A stretch of DNA of 64,000 nucleotides from Brevundimonas sp. MF30-B. GTDB lineage: Bacteria; Pseudomonadota; Alphaproteobacteria; Caulobacterales; Caulobacteraceae. Below, piece by piece: positions 58,349 through 64,000 of the stretch; position 1 is the first letter of the stretch, and the number at the start of each line of letters is the position of its first letter. Position numbers and translations under genes: made by a program. Under the pieces are notes generated by a model, which was not told the origin of the DNA, searched no databases, and worked only from the letters and a program-made list of their open reading frames with translations. Location of the stretch: contig NZ_CP038440.1 in NCBI RefSeq assembly GCF_004683885.1, positions 1,088,001 to 1,152,000 on the forward strand. The letters run 5' to 3'.

Positions 58349-59554
58349 ATGACCGCTTCCGACACACAGTCCTTCCACGACCGTATCTCCGCCGAACTGG
58401 CCGACATCGACAGCCAGGGCCTGACCAAGCCCGAGCGCGTCATCGCCAGCCGCCAGGGGCCGGTGATCTCGGTCAATGGCCGCCAGGTGCTGAACTTCTG
58501 CGCCAACAACTATCTTGGCCTGGCCGGCGACGACCGCGTGGTGAAGGCCGGTATCGAGGCGCAGGAGCGCTGGGGCGCCGGCACCGCCTCGGTGCGCTTC
58601 ATCTGCGGCACGCTGGAGATCCACAAGGAACTGGAACGTGCCATCGCCGACTATCTCGGCTTTGAGGACGCCATCCTGTTCGCAGCCGCCTTCGACGCCA
58701 ACGGCGGCCTGTTCGAGCCCCTGTTCGGGGCCGAGGACGCCATTGTCTCGGACAGCCTGAACCACGCCTCGATCATCGACGGCGTGCGGCTGTGCAAGGC
58801 CAAGCGCTATCGCTTCGCCAACTCCGACATGGCCGAGCTGGAGGCTCAACTGAAGCAGGCGCGGGCCGACGGCGCGCGCGACATCATCATCGCCACCGAC
58901 GGCGCCTTCTCGATGGACGGCTATGTCGCCGATCTGAAGGGCGTGCGGGAACTGGCCGACCGCTACGGCGCGCTGATCATGGTCGACGACTGCCATGTCA
59001 CCGGCTTCATGGGCGAGCGCGGGCGCGGCTCGTTCTCGCACTGCGGGGTCAAGGTGGACTTCGTCACCGGCACCTTCGGCAAGGCGCTGGGCGGGGCCAT
59101 GGGCGGCTTCATCTGCGCGACGGCCGAGGTGGTTCAACTGCTGAAGCAGCGGGCGCGGCCCTATCTGTTCTCCAACGCGCTGAGCCCGGCCGTGTGCGGC
59201 TCGTCGATCGAAGCCATCCGCATCGCGGGCGGAGACGAGGGCGACGCCCTGCGCGCGCAGCTGTTCGCCAACGCCAAACGCTTCCGCACGGCGATGACCG
59301 AGGCTGGCTTCGACCTGTTGCCGGGCGAGCATCCGATCATCCCCGTCATGCTGGGCGACGCCAGGCTGGGGCAGGACATGGCGGCGCGCATGCTGGAGCT
59401 GGGCGTCTATGTCATCGGCTTCTCGTTCCCGGTCGTGCCGCGCGGCCAGGCCCGCATCCGCACCCAGATGTCGGCGGCGCACACCTTCGAACAGATCGAT
59501 CAAGCGGTCGCGGCGTTCACGACGGCCGGCAAGGAATTGGGAGTGATCGAATAA
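58349..59554 (+). CDS. kbl: 2-amino-3-ketobutyrate CoA ligase (glycine C-acetyltransferase)
   Basis: PLP enzyme cleaving 2-amino-3-oxobutanoate with CoA to glycine and acetyl-CoA. The 401-residue alpha-oxoamine synthase contains FCANNYLGLAGDDRVVKAGI, GTASVRFICGTLEIHKELER, DSLNHASIIDGVRLCKAKRY, MVDDCHVTGFMGERGRGSFS and the PLP lysine in DFVTGTFGKALGGAMGGFIC. The ATG at 58349 gives the family N-terminus. The stop shares one base with the tdh start (TAATG), so the two threonine catabolism genes are coupled. Confidence 0.96.
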   Translation: MTASDTQSFHDRISAELADIDSQGLTKPERVIASRQGPVISVNGRQVLNFCANNYLGLAGDDRVVKAGIEAQERWGAGTASVRFICGTLEIHKELERAIADYLGFEDAILFAAAFDANGGLFEPLFGAEDAIVSDSLNHASIIDGVRLCKAKRYRFANSDMAELEAQLKQARADGARDIIIATDGAFSMDGYVADLKGVRELADRYGALIMVDDCHVTGFMGERGRGSFSHCGVKVDFVTGTFGKALGGAMGGFICATAEVVQLLKQRARPYLFSNALSPAVCGSSIEAIRIAGGDEGDALRAQLFANAKRFRTAMTEAGFDLLPGEHPIIPVMLGDARLGQDMAARMLELGVYVIGFSFPVVPRGQARIRTQMSAAHTFEQIDQAVAAFTTAGKELGVIE

Positions 59555-60600
59555 TGACCGAGACCATGAAGGCCCTGGCCAAGACCAAACCCGCCGAAGG
59601 GCTCGAGCTGATCGACGCGCCCATTCCCGTCGCGGGCGACGAGGACGTGCTGATCAAGGTGCACAAGACCGCCGTCTGCGGCACCGACATCCACATCTGG
59701 AACTGGGACGAGTGGTCCCAGAAGAACGTGCCGGTCCCCATGATCACCGGGCACGAATTCTCGGGCGAGATCGTCGCCATCGGCAAGGACGTGGACCGTC
59801 GCCTGAAGGTCGGCCAGCGCGTCTCGGCCGAGGGCCATGTCATCGACCTGAACTCCGAGGCGGCCCGCGCCGGCCATTTCCACCTGGATCCCGACACGCG
59901 CGGCATCGGCGTGAACCGCCAGGGCGCCTTCGCCGAATACGTCGTGGCCCCGGCTTTCAACGTCATCGAGCTGCCCGACGATGTGCCCTATGAGATCGGC
60001 TCGATCCTGGATCCGTTCGGCAACGCCGTGCACACGGCCCAGCAGTTCGACCTTCTGGGCGAGGATGTGCTGGTCACCGGGGCCGGGCCCATCGGCATGA
60101 TGGCCGCCGCCGTCGCGCGCCACGCGGGCGCCCGCACCGTCGTGCTGACCGACATCAACGACTTCAGGCTTGAGCTGGCGCAGAAGGTCGCGCCGGGCGT
60201 GCGCACGGTGAACACCACCAAGGAAGACCTGCACGACGTCATGCACGAGCTGGGCCTGAAGGTCGGCTTCGACGTGGCGCTGGAGATGTCGGGCTCGCCG
60301 ATCGCCTTCAAGCAGTGCGTCGACACCCTGATCATGGGCGGCGGCATGGCGCTGCTGGGCATTCCGTCCAAGCCGATGGAGACCGATTGGGGCGCGATCA
60401 TCCTCAAGGCCCTGACCATCAAGGGTGTCTACGGGCGCGAGATGTTCACCACCTGGCGCAAGATGCTGGGCCTTCTGAAAGCCGGTCTGGACCTGCAGCC
60501 GCTGATCACTCACCAGATGCCGTACCAGGACTTCGAAAAGGGCTTCGAGGTCATGAAGGCCGGCAAGTCGGGCAAGGTCGTCCTGGACTGGGCGGCCTGA
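59554..60600 (+). CDS. tdh: L-threonine 3-dehydrogenase, lacking structural-zinc cysteines
   Basis: Oxidises L-threonine to 2-amino-3-oxobutanoate with NAD+. The 348-residue zinc alcohol dehydrogenase-family protein keeps the catalytic zinc site (Cys42 in KTAVCGTDIHIWNW, His67-Glu68 in MITGHEFSGEI) and the Rossmann motif VLVTGAGPIGMMAAAVARHA. The structural-zinc lobe is changed: where E. coli Tdh has four Cys, this aligns without gaps to Asp98, Ser101, Ala104 and Asp112 (GHVIDLNSEAARAGHFHLDP). Operon position after kbl supports the assignment. Confidence 0.93.
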   Translation: MTETMKALAKTKPAEGLELIDAPIPVAGDEDVLIKVHKTAVCGTDIHIWNWDEWSQKNVPVPMITGHEFSGEIVAIGKDVDRRLKVGQRVSAEGHVIDLNSEAARAGHFHLDPDTRGIGVNRQGAFAEYVVAPAFNVIELPDDVPYEIGSILDPFGNAVHTAQQFDLLGEDVLVTGAGPIGMMAAAVARHAGARTVVLTDINDFRLELAQKVAPGVRTVNTTKEDLHDVMHELGLKVGFDVALEMSGSPIAFKQCVDTLIMGGGMALLGIPSKPMETDWGAIILKALTIKGVYGREMFTTWRKMLGLLKAGLDLQPLITHQMPYQDFEKGFEVMKAGKSGKVVLDWAA

Positions 60601-60616
60601 TCCAGGCCGCCTGAGC

Positions 60617-61693
60617 TTAGGCGCTCAATCCCTCAACGAAGCCCGCGAACATGGCGGTGGGCTGGCCCCAGTCGTCGAACAGCACGAGGCTGTCGCGCCC
60701 GTCGTCGCGCGGCGGGCGGCGCAGCCAGCTGTCGCGGTCGCGCAGCGCCCAGGTGGTGATGCCATATTGCTGAGCCGCCGGCAGCTCCATGTAGGCCTGG
60801 ACCAGTTCGCGCGTCACGGCGTGCTGGCGCGCGCGCTTGTGCTTCAGGCTGCGGGTGTCCGGCAGCCGGCCCTCGCGCCGCTGGGTCGCGTCCAGCTCGG
60901 AGATGTGGATGGGCAGGCCGAACCTGGCGGCCTCGCGGATGAAGTTTCGGATCTGGCCGTCGGCGATCTCGATATCCAGGTGGGACTGCACCCCCAGCCC
61001 GCCCAGCGGCGCGCCGAGCGTCAGCAGCCGTTCGACCAGGCGCAGATAGGTCGCCCCCTTGGTCGGATTGTTCTCCAGATTGTAGTCGTTCAGGAACAGG
61101 ACCGCGTTCGGGTCGGCCGCCTTCGCCTGCTCGAAGGCCCGCACGATATAGGCCTCCTGCCCGCCCAGCCGCTCGCTCCACAGGCAGTCGCGCAGGCCGT
61201 TTCCGTCCTCGGCCACCGCCTCGTTGACCACGTCCCAGCCGATCATCCGTCCGGCGTAGCGGCCGGCGACCTCGCGGATGTAGCGGTCGTACTCCCCGGC
61301 GAACCGCTTGGGGTCCAGGGTCATGAAGTAGGGCGCTTCTTGCGCGTACCAGATCAGGGCGTGACCATGCAGGCCCAGGCCGTTGTCGCGCGCGAAGTCG
61401 GCGATGCGGTCAGGCGCGTCGAAGCGGTAGTCGCCCCGATTGGACTGGAGCACATACTCCATCTTCAGCTCCCACTCCGGCGTGATCTGGTCCAGCTGAC
61501 GACGCGCCAGCTCGACCCAGGACGGGTCGTCCAGATAGGCGCTGGGCACGCAGGCCCCGACGGGAAAGGGCGCGATGTCCTTCAGCGCCGGAACGGGTCC
61601 GGTCCAGGGGGCGGGCTGGGCTTCGGACCGGCAGGCGGCCAGCGCCAGGCCGGAGGCGAGCACAAGACGGCGGGAGGGATCGGCGCGGGTCAT
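60617..61693 (-). CDS. Endo-1,4-beta-xylanase (GH10), putative lipoprotein
   Basis: A 358-residue GH10 enzyme that cleaves xylan internally. The N-terminus SRRLVLASGLALAACRSEA resembles a twin-arginine-like signal ending in a lipobox with Cys21. The TIM barrel shows HGHALIWYAQEAPYFM, the acid/base Glu in IGWDVVNEAVAED, the His in GVQSHLDIEIADG and the nucleophile Glu in LPIHISELDATQRR, with TTWALRDRDSWLRR near the end. The single-domain enzyme has no carbohydrate-binding module. It is convergent with tdh and may work with the TonB receptors in plant-polymer use. Confidence 0.93.
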   Translation of the reverse strand: MTRADPSRRLVLASGLALAACRSEAQPAPWTGPVPALKDIAPFPVGACVPSAYLDDPSWVELARRQLDQITPEWELKMEYVLQSNRGDYRFDAPDRIADFARDNGLGLHGHALIWYAQEAPYFMTLDPKRFAGEYDRYIREVAGRYAGRMIGWDVVNEAVAEDGNGLRDCLWSERLGGQEAYIVRAFEQAKAADPNAVLFLNDYNLENNPTKGATYLRLVERLLTLGAPLGGLGVQSHLDIEIADGQIRNFIREAARFGLPIHISELDATQRREGRLPDTRSLKHKRARQHAVTRELVQAYMELPAAQQYGITTWALRDRDSWLRRPPRDDGRDSLVLFDDWGQPTAMFAGFVEGLSA

Positions 61694-61728
61694 GGCGCCA
61701 CTCTAGGGCGAGGACCTTACCCCCGGCC

Positions 61729-62472
61729 TTACGGGCGACCGCGCGCCACGTCGGCGAACTTCACGGCCGAGCGCCAGTAGCGCAGGCCCAGTCGCTTGGG
61801 GTCGCCCGCCAGCCGCCACAGCCATTCGCCGTTCAGCCGCTGGACCCAGGCCGGGGCGCGGCTGACCTCGCCGGCGATGAAGTCCAAGGCCGCGCCCACG
61901 CACAGGAAGCCGGCCTGGGGCACGCGATCCGCCAGGGCGGCGGCCAGCAACTCCTGCTTGGGCGCGCCCAGGCAAAGCAGCACCAGCCGCGCACCCGAGG
62001 CCGCGATCCGCTCGGCCATGGCCTGGACGAAGGCGGAATCGTCCTGTGGTGCGGCTGGGACCATCGGCGTCTCGGCGCCGGCGATGCTGAGGCCCGGATG
62101 GTCCGCCCGCAGCCGCTCCAGGGCCCGCGCCTGAGCGTCCGGCCCCGGCCCCACGACATAGACGGGCAGGCCGTCGCGCGCGGCTCGCGCCATCAGCGGC
62201 TCGACCATGTCGGATCCGCACACCCGATCCAGCACCGCCCCCTGGCGACGCGCCAGCCAGACGATGGGAAAGCCGTCGGCGCTGACCAGTTCGGCCCGCG
62301 CATAGGCGGCGCGGAAGGCGGGCTCGTCCAGCTTGACCAGATGATCCAAGTTCAGGGTGAACAGCAGAAAGCCCTGGCCGCGCGCGGCGCGCGCCGCCGC
62401 GACGTCCACCGCCTGATCCAGGGTCGCCAGATTGACCCCGATGCCCTCGATCCGCGCCAGTTCCTGCGGCAT
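61729..62472 (-). CDS. WecG/TagA/CpsF family glycosyltransferase (GT26)
   Basis: A 247-residue GT26 enzyme. Conserved blocks are GFLLFTLNLDHLVKLDEPAF, AELVSADGFPIVWLARRQG, RVCGSDMVEPLMARAARDGL, PVYVVGPGPDAQARALERL, LVLLCLGAPKQELLAAALAD, and LCVGAALDFIAGEVSRAPAW followed by VQRLNGEWLWRLAGDPKRLG. These enzymes transfer a sugar such as N-acetylmannosamine(uronate) to a lipid-linked acceptor during envelope polysaccharide synthesis. A Caulobacter member (HfsJ) serves holdfast; whether this is its counterpart is open. It lies downstream of ctrA behind a terminator. Confidence 0.92.
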   Translation of the reverse strand: MPQELARIEGIGVNLATLDQAVDVAAARAARGQGFLLFTLNLDHLVKLDEPAFRAAYARAELVSADGFPIVWLARRQGAVLDRVCGSDMVEPLMARAARDGLPVYVVGPGPDAQARALERLRADHPGLSIAGAETPMVPAAPQDDSAFVQAMAERIAASGARLVLLCLGAPKQELLAAALADRVPQAGFLCVGAALDFIAGEVSRAPAWVQRLNGEWLWRLAGDPKRLGLRYWRSAVKFADVARGRP

Positions 62473-62483
62473 GGCCCCTCACG

Positions 62484-62511
62484 AAAACGCCCGCCGGGTG
62501 ACCGGCGGGCG
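62484..62511 (-). terminator. Intrinsic terminator of ctrA
   Basis: Stem CGCCCGCCGG / CCGGCGGGCG (62488-62497 and 62502-62511, four-base loop) followed on the minus strand by TTTT. It lies 54 bp beyond the ctrA stop. Confidence 0.88.
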
Positions 62512-62564
62512 TGTGTTTCCTGCGCTAGGCTCGGCTCGCGGAGCCTAGCGGCTTTAGCGTCGCC

Positions 62565-63266
62565 TTAGGCCGCCGCGCTCTTAGCGCCCTCCGCCGGATC
62601 GCGCAGCACATAGCCGCGGCCCCAGACGGTTTCGATGTAGTGTTTGCCGCCCGCCGCTGTCGCCAGCTTCTTGCGCAGCTTGCAGATGAAGACGTCGATG
62701 ATCTTCAGCTCGGGCTCGTCCATGCCGCCGTACAGGTGGTTCAGGAACATTTCCTTGGTCAGGGTCGTGCCCTTGCGGAGCGAGAGCAGCTCCAGCATCT
62801 GATATTCCTTGCCGGTCAGGTGCACGCGATGGCCGTCCACCTCCACCGTCTTGGCGTCCAGGTTCACGGCGATCTCGCCGGTGTGGATGATGGCCTGGGC
62901 GTGACCCTTGGAGCGACGCACCACGGCGTGCACCCGGGCGATCAGCTCGTCCTTGTGGAAGGGCTTGGTCAGATAGTCGTCGGCGCCGCCGCCGAACGTC
63001 TTGACCTTGCTTTCGATCTCGTGGCTTCCGGACAGGATCATCACCGGCGTATTGACCTTGCCGACGCGCAGCTGACGCAGAACCTCGATGCCGCTCATGT
63101 CGGGCAAGTTCAGGTCCAGGAGGATCAGGTCGTAGTCATAGATCTTGCCCAGATCGATGCCTTCTTCGCCGAGGTCGGTCGTATAGACGTTAAAGCCTTC
63201 CGACTTGAGCATCAGTTCGATGCTCTGCGCCGTCGCATGATCATCTTCGATAAGCAGGACGCGCAT
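62565..63266 (-). CDS. ctrA: Cell-cycle response regulator CtrA
   Basis: Master regulator of the Caulobacterales cell cycle: an OmpR-type response regulator that represses replication initiation and controls division, flagellar and pilus genes. The 233-residue protein has the receiver domain ([20 protein letters not shown], phospho-acceptor Asp51 in [13 protein letters not shown], Lys in [17 protein letters not shown]) and the winged-helix DNA-binding domain ([55 protein letters not shown]). It ends in SAAA, fitting ClpXP recognition of the hydrophobic C-terminus. The upstream region carries many GANTC sites and CtrA-like half-sites. Confidence 0.98.
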   Translation of the reverse strand: MRVLLIEDDHATAQSIELMLKSEGFNVYTTDLGEEGIDLGKIYDYDLILLDLNLPDMSGIEVLRQLRVGKVNTPVMILSGSHEIESKVKTFGGGADDYLTKPFHKDELIARVHAVVRRSKGHAQAIIHTGEIAVNLDAKTVEVDGHRVHLTGKEYQMLELLSLRKGTTLTKEMFLNHLYGGMDEPELKIIDVFICKLRKKLATAAGGKHYIETVWGRGYVLRDPAEGAKSAAA

Positions 63267-63587
63267 TCATGCCCCTCCAGGCAAAGCTTGACAGTCGCAC
63301 CGCGCGAGAGCCGAGCGGTAACCTTGTTCCGACGTTAATCTCTCAAAACCTTAAGAAGGGTTAACGTCCCCAATTGAGACGAATCGTAGGCTGATTTGCG
63401 AATCGCCGTCGAGAGTCCCGATTCGCTCAAGCGAAAATAAATTAACCACCCCGAACGCCCCTGCGGTCGCCGCAACCTGTGAGCGATCCTGCGTCCGACT
63501 CTGACGTTGAGTAGGGATATATTCCTATCACGAGAGCGGGCGCCCCTAGGCTGGGCGCTCGTGATAACCAAAAGGAGTTCGGGGACA
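63267..63587. promoter_or_regulatory. Divergent control region of ctrA and the DnaA-like HTH gene
   Basis: A 321-bp gene-free stretch. It holds five GANTC (CcrM) sites at 63381, 63400, 63413, 63420 and 63497, four of them within 44 bp. TTAA-N6-TTAAC at 63351-63365 is close to a CtrA box (one base short), and TTAACC half-sites lie at 63442. Nearer the rightward gene are AGGGATATATTCCT (63513-63526), a near-palindrome that could overlap a -10 element, and a hairpin at 63526-63566. AT content is higher than in the surrounding genes. Confidence 0.75.
63526..63566 (+). promoter_or_regulatory. Hairpin in the leader of the DnaA-like HTH gene
   Basis: TATCACGA (63526-63533) pairs with TCGTGATA (63559-63566), and GCGCCC (63540-63545) pairs with GGGCGC (63553-63558) inside, with a six-base bulge on the left side. 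It ends five bases before the ribosome site AAAGGAG at 63571-63577, so it could influence translation or be an operator. Confidence 0.5.
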
Positions 63588-63944
63588 ATGCGGGAAGCCT
63601 ATTTCGTGCCGGTGGGCCAGACGGATCGGATCAAGGCGGACCTGGCGGTGCATCTGGTCGCCGCCGCCTTCGGCGTTCCGGCCGAGCGGATCATGGCGCG
63701 CGGCCGCGCCGAGCCGATGGCGTGTCACGCGCGGCGCATCGCCATCTACATCGTGCACGTCACATACGGCTGGACGCTGGAGCGAGTGGGCCACGTCTTC
63801 CGCGTCAATCGCGCCACGGCCGGCACGGCCTGCCGCTGGGTCGAGGACCGCCGCGAGGAGCCCGCCTTCGACGAAACGGTGGAGCGGCTGGGCGAAAGCC
63901 TGATCTGGCCGTCGGCCGCCCCGGCGCGGGGGCTCTTGGCATGA
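63588..63944 (+). CDS. DnaA domain IV-like helix-turn-helix protein
   Basis: A 118-residue DNA-binding protein resembling the C-terminal domain of DnaA without its ATPase part. The pattern ACHARRIAIYIVHVTYGWTL, ERVGHVFRVNRATAGTACRW, VEDRREEPAFDETVERL matches the DnaA_C helix-turn-helix followed by a tail conserved in alphaproteobacterial relatives. The basic-loop position that in DnaA reads DHST is replaced by NRAT, so DnaA-box recognition is not assured. AAAGGAG at 63571 sets the start. It is divergent from ctrA and overlaps the next gene (ATGA). Confidence 0.85.
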   Translation: MREAYFVPVGQTDRIKADLAVHLVAAAFGVPAERIMARGRAEPMACHARRIAIYIVHVTYGWTLERVGHVFRVNRATAGTACRWVEDRREEPAFDETVERLGESLIWPSAAPARGLLA

Positions 63945-64000
63945 GCCGGGCGGTCGAACGCGCGCGCGGCCTGCTGGCGCGGCCCGGAGCCTGGCTGGAC
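63941..64000 (+). CDS. Partial gene, N-terminal 20 residues only (possibly DUF6456 family)
   Basis: The ATG at 63941 overlaps the TGA of the DnaA-like gene and the frame stays open to the window edge. The visible residues (SRAVERARGLLARPGAWLD) resemble the start of DUF6456 proteins that I recall following this HTH gene in relatives, but 20 residues are too few for a firm call. Confidence 0.5.
   Translation, partial: MSRAVERARGLLARPGAWLD

Overview
The window is a GC-rich, gene-dense chromosomal segment of a dimorphic alphaproteobacterium of the order Caulobacterales. CtrA (ending in AA), a PodJ-type polarity protein with a CtrA box upstream, FtsZ with CcrM-type GANTC sites in its promoter, Flp-pilus TadE proteins and two TonB-dependent receptors all fit. 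A Brevundimonas-like species is my inference. I see no phage, insertion sequence, CRISPR array, tRNA or rRNA operon; this is core chromosome with a few accessory islets.

Layout. 1-2.2 kb: end of a dienelactone hydrolase, then peptide deformylase and a YciA-type thioesterase, each followed by a translationally coupled small gene. 2.2-7.1 kb (minus): an exopolysaccharide set of export lipoprotein, two GT4 glycosyltransferases and arabinose-5-phosphate isomerase. 7.3-11.3 kb (plus): a trehalose operon otsB - GH15 hydrolase - otsA. 11.4-14.9 kb: DEAD-box helicase, diguanylate cyclase, a stress-type flavin-binding-fold protein and a small membrane protein. 15.1-20.2 kb: PodJ, TSUP exporter with its TIGR02186 partner, and a secreted SRPBCC protein. 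20.4-25.7 kb: AMP nucleosidase, methyltransferase, a membrane protein/HTH pair, tyrosine phosphatase and PabB. 25.7-27.2 kb (minus): detached Flp-pilus genes. 27.3-34.8 kb: scpB, scpA, nagZ, a SPOR protein, dgt, erpA and xthA. 34.9-44.5 kb: a secreted three-repeat cysteine protein divergent from a large TonB receptor, then ftsZ, lpxC and a polysaccharide deacetylase. 44.5-49.6 kb: two exported peptidases flanking nudC and the 4.5S SRP RNA. 49.8-54.8 kb: a permease-ATPase-adaptor exporter, enoyl-CoA hydratase, a 52-residue small protein and a secreted aspartic protease. 54.9-60.6 kb: second TonB receptor, a lipoprotein and the kbl-tdh threonine degradation operon. 60.6-64.0 kb: GH10 xylanase, GT26 glycosyltransferase, ctrA, and a DnaA-domain-IV-like regulator heading an operon that leaves the window.

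Common threads are cell-cycle control (ctrA, ftsZ and podJ, each with CtrA- or CcrM-type promoter sites), envelope and polysaccharide biogenesis, and outer-membrane nutrient capture with periplasmic hydrolysis. Stop/start overlaps of the ATGA type occur at nine gene pairs, so translational coupling is widespread. The observations most worth checking are a threonine dehydrogenase lacking all four structural-zinc cysteines, a PodJ that stops after its Sel1 repeats, a putative trehalase inside the trehalose synthesis operon, a cluster of five GANTC sites before ctrA, a 12-cysteine three-repeat secreted protein facing a TonB receptor, and a 20-bp palindrome before the second receptor.
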